Assembly (NCBI GenBank): GCA_001695595.3 | Contig: MBPM02000124.1 | Coordinates: 1 to 64,000, forward strand | Source: Plasmopara viticola | Taxonomy: Eukaryota > Oomycota > Peronosporomycetes > Peronosporales > Peronosporaceae | Length of the DNA: 64,000 nt | Reading direction: 5' to 3' | Position numbers and translations under genes: made by a program | In this document: positions 32,634 through 45,002 of the stretch, piece after piece | How the letters are laid out: each line of letters starts with the position of its first letter | Numbering within the stretch: the stretch's first letter is position 1 | Notes under the pieces: model-generated | Told to the model about the DNA's origin: nothing | The model's input: the letters and a program-made list of their open reading frames with translations, nothing else | Database searches by the model: none

Positions 32634-33993
32634 ATGCGCGTACTCATCTTCGTACGTATTGCCATCATGTTTTTTTTTAATGTAAGCACTTGTTATGGCA
32701 CTACCTCGAATACAAGACGCGATGATAGAGACAAGGCCTCGTTAAATGGCACGAACGAGGAGGCGAGAGGAAATGGATCGGTGGATTATTTTAGTCAACC
32801 GGCGGTGCACATGATTGACGAAAATCTCGAAAATGCTATGGAGATTCAAAAATTATCGCGCACATTAGAAAACGAGCTTATGCGTCGAGAATAGGTAGAT
32901 TTAGCCACAATAAAGGAACATGTGCATTGGCGCGATATGAAAGACAAAGCCTACAAATGGTTGAAGGAACCGCGAGTCCACCCAAAGGATGGGTTTAAGT
33001 ACTTGCACCTTCAAAGCATCTTTCATCGATATCTGGATCCAGTCACATTGCGTCACGACCCCAAGCTCCTTGTGTGGTGTTACTACATTGATCGTTATAG
33101 GGATTGGGACACCATGGCTTCTGATAACGCAGTATTTAGCAACAAGGACCTCTTATATTTTTTGGCCAAACACATTCAGCAACGACCGAGTCCAAAATTG
33201 ACATTTCCGCTTCATGATCCATCCGTGTTTGATCCGTTTTTACAAGCCGTGACACTATTTCACTAATATCGACGCGAAAAAGTTTTGGAGCAATTTGCTG
33301 AGGATATGCTGACGTATATGGGCACGGATCCGATTACTAAGGACTTTGTGCTTAAGGAACGGCTTCTACACAAGGAATCACCAGAATACATGTTCTATCT
33401 CTTGAGGCTCGAAGAAGAACATGCTTTGATTGGTGTTGACGATGTGACTTTGTTTACTGCGTGGCTAGAATACGTGAAAATGTACTTGCAGGTGGACGAT
33501 CGGAAGTTTGACCTTGGCAGTTTTATTTTTTTCATACTGGCAGAGATGTCATTGCCACGTGCGAAGGTCATGTTCGATTCCAATGCGCTCGAGAACGTGC
33601 TGGGAGACGTAAAATACGTCGGTGAGAGCCTTGCAGCGCATGCGCGTAGAATGTGGCACCGATACCCTGACCTTGTGTTTAGACGCTTGAAAATTTTTAA
33701 CAAGAAGATTACGCCGAATAATTCTCTAGTTTTCGCCAACGGGATTGCGACTGTCGCTTTTTACGCGAAAGGGAGGCCATTTAATGGCGATCAGATGTAT
33801 GATTTGCTGAAATCAAAGCATTCGTTTGATGAAGTGGTCAATCTGTTTCGAGACTTCGAGCTAGCAACACAGCTCATTGGTTCTTTGAATTCAAGGCAGC
33901 GCTCCGACGTCCAAAATTATGCACACTCTATGGTGCAGTACCTGGCTGATCCCTCACCCATGTTACGATTTTCAGATTGTGACGAGCATCCTT
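32634..33993 (+). pseudogene. WY effector E3, interrupted and 3'-truncated
   Basis: The ATG at 32634 gives a good signal peptide (MRVLIFVRIAIMFFFNVSTC) and NEEARG. TAG at 32892 (CAG in E5) and TAA at 33264 (shared with E5) break the frame. Between and after them the WY modules are clear (WLKEPRVHPKDGFKYLHL, SPEYMFYLLRLEEEH, FTAWLEYVKMY, NYAHSMVQYLADPSPMLRF). At 33993, after DCDEHP, the sequence switches to the inverted N-terminus of another effector copy. The last roughly 110 residues of the family are absent. Not expected to be functional. Confidence 0.85.
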
Positions 33994-34208
33994 TGAATCT
34001 CCATGGCATTTTCGAGATTTCGGTCAATCATGTGCACAGCCGGTTGACCAAGATAATCCACCAATCCATTTCCTCTCGCCTCCTCGTTCGTGCCATTGGA
34101 CGAGGACTTGTCTTTGTCATCGCGTCTTGTATTCGAGGTAGTTCCATGACAAGTGCTAACGTTAAAAAAGAAAATATTGGTAGCACGTACGAGGATGAGT
34201 ACGCGCAT
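33972..34208 (-). pseudogene. Effector N-terminal fragment E3' facing E3
   Basis: From ATG 34208: signal peptide (MRVLILVRATNIFFFNVSTC), RRDD, NEEARG, then IDRNLENAMEIQ. After this it runs into the inverted body of E3 and stops after MLVTI. It has the U-type leader and upstream region. About 72 effector codons remain. Confidence 0.82.
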
Positions 34209-35094
34209 GGTGTGGCTTGAGACGTTGCAATATAAAGGGAGAGTGAGAAAAGGTCGGGATCTTGCAGCTGGTACGAAATTAAGAATGGAATGTGCGACCA
34301 GATAGCAAAAAGGACGAGGCCGCACGTACGGAACTCTAGTTCTACAGATAATTGGCTTCGATAGATTATTCTCCATCCATTCTTTATTGTCGACTTAATG
34401 TTTGTATCAAATAACGTTTACAACCAACTATCTTGTGACTCTATCGTATTATAGTATTCAGCTGGAGAAGTGATCCATATTTTATTTGAGAAGAAAAAAA
34501 TACAGCAGGAACGATTGATAAATAACCGAGGCACCGCATCTTAAGTAATAGGATGCTGCAAACTGATCTGTAATGGAAACTGAACCTAGAAGTACGACAA
34601 TGGTAATGAATTCTCTGCCTTCTTGTAAACAACTTTCGATTTCGGGCATAGCGTCTGCGCAGCCAATTTTTATTCAATGTCGCCTTGCGGATTAAACGCA
34701 TTGAACGACCTTTCCATTGTCATGTTTTTGTCGAAATAGCGCACAAAACCATCTGTAGGATCGACCGATAATAACTGCTTACGTAGGCGAAGAATGCTCC
34801 AAGGCTGACTTGGATCAATTTAGAACTTTCGTCGGCTAAACGTGATGTCCTCTCGACAAGTACAACCATCATTCGTCGCTATTTCTGCGAAAATACATAA
34901 ATCCTTACTCAAAATTAGCTCAATTAAGAAACCAAAATTGGTACGTATATTATTCTGCAGGACACCATATAAAGTTGTAGATTGATAAAATTTAGATTTC
35001 CTAAGAAATTTGTTAAGAAAACCACCCCTTCTACCAAACAATACCTACCGCAATCAAAAATATATATATACAAATTTTTACCCCATCGTAATTT
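34209..35094 (-). promoter_or_regulatory. Block U, copy U3 (inverted), upstream of E3'
   Basis: Inverse counterpart of 50996-51874, nearly identical. Includes the 86-codon arginine-rich frame at 34441-34701, the GCACAAAACCATCTGTAGG stretch and the polymorphic AT-rich distal part. No gene accepted. Confidence 0.55.
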
Positions 35095-35260
35095 TAGCAC
35101 GATACCGTTTTTTACGCAGTAAGAAAACGGTATAGTTGATGTAGTTAAAGTACCCAAGAAGAACAGATACAACTGTAATTAGTGATCATAATCGTCGCAG
35201 GCGCCTAAATGGAGCTGGCCCTATTTGTTAACACTTTTGATTAGTTTATTTGCTAACATT
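35095..35260. repeat. FB half-element (single arm)
   Basis: Carries one FB arm with its hairpin (GATACCGTTTTTTACGCAG) and one damaged copy of the central unit, then passes into the PEPCK-side repeat at 35270. Confidence 0.6.
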
Positions 35261-35494
35261 TCTGAGTAGCTTTCGAGAGCGAGGCTACAATACTTAGATA
35301 TGAGTAAATAAAGAGCTTTTCATCTGATATGGGGCGTAAAAATTTAGTTTGTATTTTACGGATCGAATAGGGAGCGCCTATAGCTACACCCCTCCTGCCT
35401 AGAGCTATACCCCCCTCTTTATGCTGACCAATCAAAGTACAGCTTCATATCTGCAACCAATTATGCAATTATTGGGATGCTGATGGATATGGGC
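35261..35494. repeat. Repeat block preceding PEPCK copy P2
   Basis: Equivalent to 11806-12030. It ends in ATGGATATGGGCAG directly before GTGGACCGC, which could be the splice acceptor of the lost upstream PEPCK exons. Confidence 0.45.
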
Positions 35495-36747
35495 AGGTGG
35501 ACCGCACGTACGTGTTTGATGGCCATTGTGGTATGAATGTGGAGTCTCGCTTGAAAGTACGCAATATTACCGAGCTAGCGTGGCAACACCACTTTGTCAC
35601 GAAAATGGTTATCCGCGCTAATTTTACTCGTGTAGCCAAGAATTTTGAGGCCGACTTTACGCTTATTAATGCGTGCAACATTGTCGATGAAGATTGGAAG
35701 GAACACGGACTACATTCAAAAGTATTTGTGCTTTTTAACATAAAAAGACACTTGGGCATTCTTGGCGGCACGTTTTAAGAAGGCGATCTTTCGTATGATG
35801 AATTATTATTTGCCTCTGAATGATGTGATGACGTGCAGGCTTCAGCCAACCTTGGCGGGTTAGGACACACAGCTCTCTTTTTTAGGCTCTCTGGCACGGG
35901 CATGACGATGCTGTCGGCTGATGAAAAGCGCGATCTCATTGGTGACGACGAGCTCGGCTGGGATGACGAGTATACATGTAATCTTGAAGGCGGCTGCTAT
36001 GTCAGGACGATTAATTTGAGTAAAGAGACAGAGCCCGATATCTTTAATGCGATTTGCCCGGATGCCTTGCTCGAAAATGTGTGGATCAACGCTGATAATG
36101 AATCCGACTTTCTCAACTCAAGCAAGACGGAATATGGTCGCGTATCGTAACCAATTTCCCACCTTCCCCGCCATCAACCTCAATCTCGTGACATTTATCC
36201 AAGCGTCATCATTTTTCTCACGTGCGATATGTACGGCGTGCTCCTCCTGTATCAAATGTCAACAGGTCAGGCGCGGTACCATTTCTTGTCGGGTTACTCG
36301 GCCAAGGTGGCGGGTACGGAACGCGGCGTTACGGAGCCACAAGCGACGTTCTCGACGGCCTTTGGACCTGCGTTTATGACGCTGCACCCAATTAAAAATG
36401 CAACTTTATTCGATTGGAATCTAGAGAGACGCAATATATGATTAATACGGGCTGGACTGGTGGCGTGTATGGGGTGGGGAAACGCATAGAGCTGCAGTAC
36501 ACGCGTAAGTGTGTAGATGCAGCAGTATCGAAAAGGCAGCGTTTGTTGAAGATCCTGTGTTTGGCTTTGAGATTCCCACATTCGTGGAAGGCGTGCCATC
36601 TGAGATGTTAAATCCAAGAGGCGCGTGAATGGACAAAGGTGCGTTCAGCGATATAGCTCACAATTTGGCCGCCCATTTAAACAAAACTACAGGCAGTTTA
36701 TTCTGCCAGGCAAGGATCTATCATGTTACGGCCCGGTGATGTGTTAG
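35495..36747 (+). pseudogene. PEPCK pseudogene, copy P2
   Basis: Starts at the same internal point as the other copies (VDRTYVFDGHCGMNVESRLK). The nucleotide loop is damaged: [11 protein letters not shown] instead of [51 protein letters not shown] and [16 protein letters not shown] are kept. Frame breaks lie after GGTF, near 36150 and after LQYTR. It is convergent with the FAR1 fragment, as in P1 and P3. Confidence 0.88.
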
Positions 36748-36767
36748 TTGCATGCATAATTTTCATA

Positions 36768-37290
36768 TAAAAGAATTGATATCAAGATTGGTTTCTTTTG
36801 TCTTGCGTTGCCGATATCCTTCCTGAGTAAAAGACAGATAGGATTCCTTAGACGAAGCGTGGCAAGGGTAGTACGAGGGGGTGCGCCAGGTTTGGTCATC
36901 ATAGAAAAGATGGTCTCTTTTTCCGGGTTTAGCGTCCGGTTGACCGCATAGGTATGCGGGGTCAGTGGCGGCCTCATGTCCAGAATGCTCGCCACACATC
37001 AACTTCATGTCCCATAAGTAGTTACCAGATTGCTGCAAGACGCGTTCCACAATAGCCAGCCATTGACAGCTTGATTTTAACGTAGATGTGTTCCATATGC
37101 CATTACCCTTTTTCTTGTAACAACCGCTGTGAATACATCCGACCAAACCTTCCTTAATTCACCTGTTTTGCTCTCTTTGGTCCGATTGAGTCTCACAGCA
37201 AAGCCGTTCAATCTGGCAAAAGCCTTAACAGAGCTTTTCGCCTCTTCAAAAGGAGGAAAATTGGTGATTTCGAGGTTCGACGTAGTGGTT
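36768..37290 (-). pseudogene. FAR1-type MULE transposase fragment
   Basis: The minus strand reads FPPFEEAKSSVKAFARLNGF, AVRLNRTKESKTGELRKVW, then in the next frame SGCYKKKGNGIWNTSTLKSS and CQWLAIVERVLQQSGNYLWD, then MCGEHSGHEA. This is the complete FAR1-like DNA-binding domain with one frameshift. Confidence 0.6.
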
Positions 37291-37680
37291 ACGTGGTAAA
37301 GCAGCGCCAAATAATCTGAGGAATTGGTCTGGCAGGAATATTTGCCAGCGCTTCTAAAATTGTGAAAAAGCGGTGGCTGAAGATTATACTTTGATTGGTC
37401 AGCATAAAGAGGGGGTGTACGGGGGGGTGTTCCAAAAGCTCCCAAAATTATTTTTACATAGCAGCGTCAGCATCTGATATTTGGAAGACTTCAGCTTCAA
37501 TAAAGTTTAATTGTTTAATATGAGAATTGTAGAGGCAGGTAAAACAAGCTCGCTAAATTGTAGTGCTTATCAAATGTCACCGCAATAATTGATTCGAGAA
37601 TCATGCGTTAGTCCTGGGCGGGGTTATCCTGTCTCGTCTAAATAGAAAGCTCTCGTAAAGAAAAATAGCCTTCTTGAGAG
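37291..37680. repeat. LINE 3'-flank block, inverted
   Basis: Inverse of 48411-48790. AT-rich, no gene. Confidence 0.6.
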
Positions 37681-38640
37681 AGGCAGACGATTCTATTTGG
37701 TCAGTTTATCGACGACTAGATGTCTGTATGATCCTAAGCCTGGTAAGCAACGCCGGTTCCAGGTCCTCGTTCGGTGGTTGTTACGGGGCTCGTCTCCGTC
37801 GGAGACTTCTCTGTGTGTTGTTTCTCCAGATCATGTTGGCACAGATGGAGTCTAGTGTCTTTTTCTAGCTTGTCTGGTGTTCTTCTTTCTCGTGTCGCTA
37901 AATCTCGTAGTTGCTGCTGACCGGTCGACCAAAACTCGAGCACGCTACATTCGACGGTAATCGCTTCCTGTTTGAAGACGACTCTGTTCCGTTGTAACCA
38001 TAGGCTGGTGATGCCCATGCGCTCAAGCATGTTGGCAGAAAATAGTGTGTCACTGGACTGGTGAGGAATGAAAAGCCCAGCAAATGGACAGATTCCAGCA
38101 AGCGTGTGCCAGCAGGAAAGCACCAGAATTGTCGCAAGTCATCAAGGCCAAACTGAGCAAAGATCATCCGGTTGAGGAAAGGAAGTACGGGAAGGAATGG
38201 GAGAGGATGTGGCGGTTTCTATGCAGTATCTGCAGTTCCAAAATATGTGCTCTAGCGTCTCCTTTTTCTCCAAAATATGTGCTCGAGCGTCTTCTTTTGT
38301 CCGTGACAGCACTGTAGTTTGCGACAGCTGTCGTCCAGCCGCCGGCCTTCGTGATATAGATTGAGCTGCTGTAGTATCATTCGATAGCTGACCCAAACTT
38401 GGTACGCTGTGAGCTCTTTGTTGTCAGCCCATAGCTGCTTGGGTGTTTGGGTCATTGCTGCTGCTTGCCAGGTACTCGTTCGCACTTATTCCCGCAGCCG
38501 GACGACTATGGTGTCCAATTTGATACCTTCTCCTCAATATCTTTGTAACGCCTGCTTCTTGATCACTGCTAACACATGACGGTCTGCCGTCAAACCCGGT
38601 ACAGTCCATGGAAAACCATGAAGTGTCGGGTGTGCCATGC
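37681..38640 (-). mobile_element. Inverted LINE 3' fragment with an internal micro-inversion
   Basis: Inverse complement of the last 970 bases of the LINE (compare 47509-48440), abutting the 5' part of LINE2. The segment 38010-38235 is flipped back to plus orientation between ATGC-type ends. A tandem duplication of about 40 bases (AAAATATGTGCTC.AGCGTCT) lies at 38236-38300. It contains the zf-RVT coding region in broken form. Confidence 0.75.
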
Positions 38641-38819
38641 TATTGAGCTAACCTGAGTACTATGGGTGATCACAGTTAATAGAAAAAGGTATATACCTTT
38701 GATTCGCCCCTGCAACACGGCTGTAGAGCAACCTGTCTTATAAAAGTTTGGTTAAAGTCTATCAACAAGCCAATCATGGCTGGTGAAATAATGTGTGTAA
38801 GCCTCGTGAGCGTCTTAGG

Positions 38820-38983
38820 GATGATGGAGTACGTTACCCCTAATTAGGGGCCGTGTAAGCCATGTCAAGCAAGTGCTATAGGGTTGTTCATTACACTTAA
38901 CCCGAGTCTATCCGGCTCCGGGGATCGAACCCGGGACCTCCCGGTCCTGAAGTGAGTAGTAAACCACTGCACCACAGGATCGG
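38820..38983 (-). mobile_element. tRNA-derived SINE with 16-bp target duplication
   Basis: On the minus strand the 5' part reads TGTGGTGCAGTGGTTTA (A box) and GGTTCGATCCC (exact B box consensus), like a Glu/Gly-type tRNA. The acceptor stem cannot pair, so it is not a tRNA gene. An unrelated body follows, with a CATC-rich tail. TCGTGAGCGTCTTAGG flanks it at 38804-38819 and 38984-38999. The empty site is visible in copy 1 (about 1936) and in the remnant at about 59365. Confidence 0.88.
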
Positions 38984-39245
38984 TCGTGAGCGTCTTAGGC
39001 AAGACTCTTTATAGCCACACCAGCGCGCGATGTGGAAGGGGTAGAGCTAGACCCCTGCGTCCATTTTTTTGCAGCGTCGATAAAAATGCATTCTTTCACT
39101 TTCGAGTTAGCAGCGCACCGAGCAAAGCCCCGGCAGCCCTGTACCAGCTGTCGGCGTTCGAAAGGATTCGAGTACACAGTTTCCACCCAGTGAATACTTG
39201 GTTGGCGTACAGCGTCCTTCCCCCTTCCCCCGACCTTTGAGCACT

Positions 39246-41608
39246 ATGAGGGCTCCGAAGGACTCGGGCAAGGTGAAGCCACCGGATCCCGCGTCACAAC
39301 CGCCAGACCTGGCAACCGAGACAGGAGGTGCCCCGACAACAGCAGAAAGCGGTGGGAATAGTGACGACGGCCCGAGCCGAGATTCGTTCGCTGGCGAGGT
39401 CCAACATATGTCGGAAGGACTAGACGACGATATGGAAGGATCAGGGCTCGAACAATCTAAAGCTCCAGTCGTTGACAGCCCAACAGCAGATGCAAATGTT
39501 AAGATTGAGACTAAGCCGTCAGTGCATCAATTAAACGCGTCAAACGGAACAAAGCAGCATAGAGCGGCGACGCAGATGAGAGACGCCGCCGCAAAGCCGG
39601 CTCCCGGAGTGGCTCGAGCTGACACGACCGATACGAAATGTTTGACGCGGTAGTGGCCGAGATGAAATGCTTTCCGGAAGAGCTACCACGCTTGTCCTGG
39701 AAAATAACGATTGTAGATTTGTATTGCATTGCGCATGACAAAGTCTCGATAGATAGGGACTTGACTCCCAGTGGGAAGCGGCGCTACCCAAAGTTAAAAG
39801 GAGATGAAGAACTGCTCTTGTGCAAGCTGTTCAAGGTGCTCTGTGTAGTGGGAGCGGATCGTACAAAGAATGGGAACGCAAGGCTCAAGCAGCAACGCAG
39901 GATCTCTACAACACGTCCTGGCCGTTCAAAAAGATCATGCATAGGATGATCAGCAAGGTCAAGTGGGCGACGACAAAACCACTGAACCAATGGGCAGCGA
40001 AGGTGAAAGGCGACCGACGATCGGCCACGAACGAAACCGGAACCACAGCCGAAGTCTTGTATTATCAAGACTTCATGTTCAACCCGGCAGCCTACTCACA
40101 GACTGAAATAGCGGCGCTTCGGGCAATCTGTACGCAGCCGGCTGCTGCGACAGTGGGATACGGACTACGACCTGGCACGAAGGATGAATGGAAAATCATT
40201 GGAACCCTAGTGGAAGGAACTATGGTGTGTCGACGGGCTCCGGCATTTCTCAAGAGTGTGCTAGACTCGCAAGAACGGCTGCGGCTCCACCGGACCATCC
40301 AAAGTCAGGTTGAAGGTGAGATTCAGCTTCAGCTTCGTGGACGGACAACGATCCGGTCGTGTCGACAACAAACGCGCACGATTCAAGAAGATATCCTCGT
40401 CGCGGCTGAAGATTTACGTGCTAACACGCCGGAGCTGCGTAAGATGCTCAGCTTGGTCAAAAGGATCAGCTTCAACCATGTCACACGCAGTGTGCATTTT
40501 TCTTTTTTGATCGGGCGACAGCGAGACAATGCCAGCATGTGCCGGTTCCCTTCAACAGGATCGTGTACCGTCTCGCCAACCCACACCAGTCTGCCTCCGG
40601 CTCAGTGTGGGCTCGTCAGCTCAGAAGAGCTGGAACGAGGTTGACGCAGCAGCGTAAATACGAGGTGGACATCCATAATGTTACGCGCTTTACGGATTTG
40701 AGCCTGTTGTCGGCGTACCTGCAGCGACAAATTACAACCAAGTTTGATCTGGACATGGATCTATGTCATCCAGATTCTAGAGCTTCGACGAAAGGGAGGC
40801 TTACAATGCACTCCACCGAATGCCCTGACTTTCTCCGGGGTATAGTGAGAATCATGTGGTACGGCAGGACGCTGGTGCTGCAGCACCCTCATATCAGACA
40901 AAGACTGCAATGTCTAAGATGCGGAAACCTGGGCCATACCATGGTAAGATGCAATAACACTGACACTCAGCTTCTTGGATCAGGAAGCCGGGTAGCCCTC
41001 GACAAAGAAGTCGCTGAGTTGAAAGATGAATGAATTCTTTTGCTAGTCTAGATGAAGTAAAAGAGGTAACGAAGAAACGGCTAGAGCTGCAACAGGACGC
41101 GCAGAAAGCAGCCCAAGCAGCGATGTCACTAGCTCGACCCGCGCAGAAGCCCTCACCCTGTGAACGGCAACCAGAAACAGCAGCCCCGGGGTCACCCGGA
41201 GCATCACACCAGGATCACTCGACGGAAGAGACGCCAGTGCAACCTGAACCGAAAAAGATGTGGATAACAACTTCACTGCGGAAGGGCAAGACGCTTTATG
41301 CTCAAGCAGCCGCTTTTCCGCAAAAGATGGAAGTCGACCGGTCCAGGTTCGACGTGCTGGCATGTGATGACGATGACGATGACGATGACGAAGTGGTTGA
41401 GAATCATTTTGACCGTCGACTCCGGAGAACTGGGCCCATTGACATTCCTTCGGATAACGACCTGGAGGAAAAAAGCACTAGTACTGATAACTCCAGCGGA
41501 GAAAGCGAAGCTGCATCTCGTGCAGGTGAAACCTCCGAAGCTCCTTACAGTGTCTCAACTGATGGGGCGAAAGGTGCGGGAGCGAAGGGCTCTAAGAACA
41601 ACGATTAA
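39246..41608 (+). pseudogene. LINE2 ORF1, gag-like protein with intact CCHC knuckle
   Basis: Pieces lie in shifting frames: 39246-39653, 39638-39949, 39820-40644, 40539-41033 and 41030-41608. The zinc knuckle CLRCGNLGHTMVRC at about 40911-40955 is complete (CX2CX4HX4C), unlike in copy 1. The C-terminal 192-codon part has an aspartate run encoded by GATGAC repeats (41367-41394). The N-terminal TAG is at the same site as in copy 1. Confidence 0.75.
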
Positions 41609-41639
41609 GCAGGCCGTTCAGGCACTGGGCAAGCCGAAG

Positions 41640-43213
41640 CAACCAGAAAGGTACTCTAGGGAAGAGCTAGACACTTTTTTCCGAGATAGAAACCACTCTA
41701 GCTCTTTGTCAGGTGACAACTCCAGCCACAGGTAATTGTATGGCGATGGCGCTAGCTCAAGCTCTTGTGGACAATGACTTGGCATCTCAAAATGACAGTC
41801 TGGAAGCAATAACTCGGAGATCGAAGCAAAGAATATGTAGGACCGGTCAACTGCATTTACAAGAGCAGTTTAATCACTACGTGCGTACAACAACGCCGTC
41901 AACGTCCAGCGTGGCTGGGAAGGCATGAAGTCACAGGATTCTACTAAGCACTTTAAGTGGTACTTGGAGGAGTACGCCGCTTCACCGTCTGACCGAGAGG
42001 CGGTATCCCAAGGTACAATTGGGGGTGTAGTGAGCTATTGGCAATGGCGGCCAACTTTCTGCAGCGTGAAATCTTTGTCTTGGCATTCAATACAGATCAA
42101 AAGAAGCAGTGGTATTGTATAATGTACAAACCAAGCACAACTCAGCGTGGAAAGGAGACGGTTGAAACCGGACAGCACATTTCGCTACAAGTAGGGAAAT
42201 GCACTGCTCTCATTCGTCCAGCGAAGAAGCGAGGGAATACGTCACCACTAGTCATCAAGCATTGGGGCGACCATTATTTGGCGTTCATTCATAAAAGGAA
42301 GCAGGCTGTAAAGCAGCCGACGCCAGCTGATGCAGCAGCTATTAAGCCGCTAAGTGAAGCTCAAGCACCAGGTCAAAGTGAGGACTTCCAAGCCAGGGAT
42401 TTCTCTTGGGAAGGATGGAGTCACTCGCAATGGGACGGCAACATCGCCGAGCTTCGAAGCAAGCTCGCTGGAATAATGATCTCGCACGACCTCAAGTGTG
42501 ACATCCATCTCGTCTTAGAACAGGCGGATCCAACACAAGACATTGAACTGTTATTGTTCCTGGTCAACGCCGCGTCTCGACTCTCACTCCCCGAAAGAGA
42601 GCAATTGCGGGTGTTGGACATGTCTGCCGAGGCCTCCGACGAAGTAGCAGCCCTCATGCAACAATATCAGATCCCGCACGAGACGATGAGACAACGGCAA
42701 GCTGGGGATGCTAAAGCTCAGCAAGAAGAATGCGATCTGCACATCTCTCCGGTCGCTGGTATAGACGGGGATTTCCATTCGTCACACAGGTTGTCCAGCG
42801 CCAATTCCACGCATGGGCTAATGTACGTTCGAGGGACGACAAGCCGTGTCAAGACGACAGAGACCAAAGCATCTAAGCGGCCGCACACCCTGACTCCAAT
42901 GGAAGCGGAACGCATCCGCCGTATCATGAAGTCCAAGACGGAGCACTCATCGTCGACTGCGGAGCCGATGACCGATGAGCCGATGTCGGGCGCAAGCAAG
43001 GCGAACCAGGAGCGATGCATCTCTACAAACTATGCAGAACGCTGGAAGAAGTTAGGCGAAGTGTGGCCGACAACAGCAACGGCATCATTTCCGCTGATAA
43101 AGAGTACGGTGCAGGAGTGGCGATACACTGCACAACGAGAACCTGTCCAACTAATCCTCATGTGTCAACTTTTCGAATTCCCTGAAAAAGTGCTACATTC
43201 GTTGGGAGATTAA
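41640..43213 (+). pseudogene. LINE2 OTU-like protease domain and linker
   Basis: TPATGNCMAMALAQALVDND carries the putative catalytic Cys. The His block KHWGDHYLAF lies in the frame 42038-43213, which stays open for 391 codons and extends far beyond the OTU domain, further than copy 1. A one-base loss near 41900 separates the Cys and His halves. The linker is rich in Gln, Glu and Ser, followed by AERWKKLGEVWPTTATASF. Confidence 0.6.
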
Positions 43214-43792
43214 ATACTCGAGGTCTGAACAGCAGCTTGGAGATACGAATGTATGCATGGCCGTATGGAAGCCTACCGAAGTCAGACAACCGACAGCTTA
43301 ACCAGGAAATGGATTGACGAGTGGATGGCCAAACTAACGAGACCGCTTCCGCAACATTTAGCCCTTCTCATTGACAACAGTGACGACTGGATACGCATGC
43401 GGAGCAAAAACTATGGGAAAGATCACATCCTTAAGCTGTGCGACGTTAAAAACAAATTACGTCTAGCGCAACATTTACTGTGCGCCGGCATCTACGAGAA
43501 GGAGCTTCGCGTACTCACAGGAAGCGAAGAGGAGCAGGTTAATAGCTGCATCTCCAAGTTGACGCGGCACTTGCGCGCGCTCGACATGAATGAAGGATAC
43601 CGAGAAGCTTATTCGGCATCCCGCCGCAATGAAGACTGAAAGGAAGTTGCCCGCTTCTTCTCTGACACTGTGGAGCGCGGCGAAAGGAATTGGGAACAGG
43701 AGTATTAAAGGCAGCCCAGAGCTCACAGCTGTAGCCCCAATGAGTATGAATAATGAAGCGATAGATGACGTCTATGGACGTCATGTATATAT

Positions 43793-44513
43793 ATGCAAAA
43801 TCGTAAGCCAGTGGAAAAGAAGAGGCGCAGACGGGCACGATCCAACAATCAGTGGAGATTGGAGACTCAGAACGTCCGTGGTTTTGTGAAAGAGAACAGA
43901 TTGCGCTGGATGGAAGCCTGGAGGAGAACACCCCGCCATGAAGCTCCTCTCGTGTGGATGATCCAGGAAACGCATGTCAGCACAGTAGCAGAAGCAGAGA
44001 AATTACAATCGGATTGAAGACGTCTATGGGGCCAACAGTACCACAAAGACAGCAATCAGTTGTCGTATTAGAGCATCGGCAACACCAAAGCGGGAGGTGT
44101 AGCTATCCTTTTACATCCCAGCATAGCGGACCAGGTATCACCGTGGCGTCAAGATCGGTGGACGCGGAGGGTCATCGCGATCAAGCTACAAGAACGAACT
44201 CTTGTCAATGTCTACGCTCCGAACAGCCATCAAGAACGAAAGCTATTCTATGGGCAACTACAATTGTGGCCATGGGAAGATCGGGGGACGATCCTGGCAG
44301 GCGATTTTAATTGCGTTTTCAGTCCAGTGTTAGATAGGCTCGGAGGCAAGCAGACTGATCGTGCTGAAAGCGTGGCTCTACCAGACCTACTTCGCTAGCT
44401 CTACATGTAAGACGCCTGCACCCTTGCGGGGCAAACGGAAGATGGAGCAGACCAACTGGAAAATACGGAGTACTTCACGTATGGGGGCCGGAGACAGCAA
44501 GCAGATTAGACCG
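43793..44513 (+). pseudogene. LINE2 endonuclease domain
   Basis: TQNVRGF, IQETHV, VNVYAPN and LAGDFNCV are present, but TGA near 44016 and TAG near 44070 interrupt the frame, and another stop follows PDLLR. More decayed than copy 1. Confidence 0.8.
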
Positions 44514-45002
44514 ACTTTATGTACCGTATTTGTGGACGGCTAGAGAGCAGTAGTTATTAGTCCTCGAATTCTCCACACCATCGGATCACCAACGAGTAGT
44601 GTTGGATCTAGCGGGAACACAGCCTCAAGAAAGAACCAATGCGAGGAAACGCGGGATTGTATACCCCATCTGATCATCTCAACCAGAGCGTGTACAAGAG
44701 GCGCTGCTAATTACCCTTGTAGAGGAAGGCATTGGGCGACAGAAGACTGTTCAAACATGGGATAGCACGGTGCAAAAATGCGGAACGTGCATTGGCCGCT
44801 CATCCAGCAAGAAAGAAGAGGCGGAAGGCGTTCAAGCACAAATTAAACGTCCAGAGTCGAGTACACTTACTCACGAGAAAAGATCTGTTCGAGGTCACCA
44901 TGGAAGAGCGAAGAGTTGAACATATCATCCATCTCGGCCAACGACTAGAACGGACAACAGACCGCCTTCGGTGGGTTTTCTAGCGGGCGTCAAATTGGAA
45001 GC

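Noticed and set aside
38918..38983. tRNA gene (A and B boxes on the minus strand)
   Set aside because: The acceptor stem does not pair, and the unit continues into a non-tRNA body with a target duplication, so it is a SINE.
41367..41394. CRISPR-like or functional satellite in the GATGAC repeats
   Set aside because: Perfect six-base repeats encoding aspartate inside ORF1; a simple coding microsatellite in a eukaryotic element.
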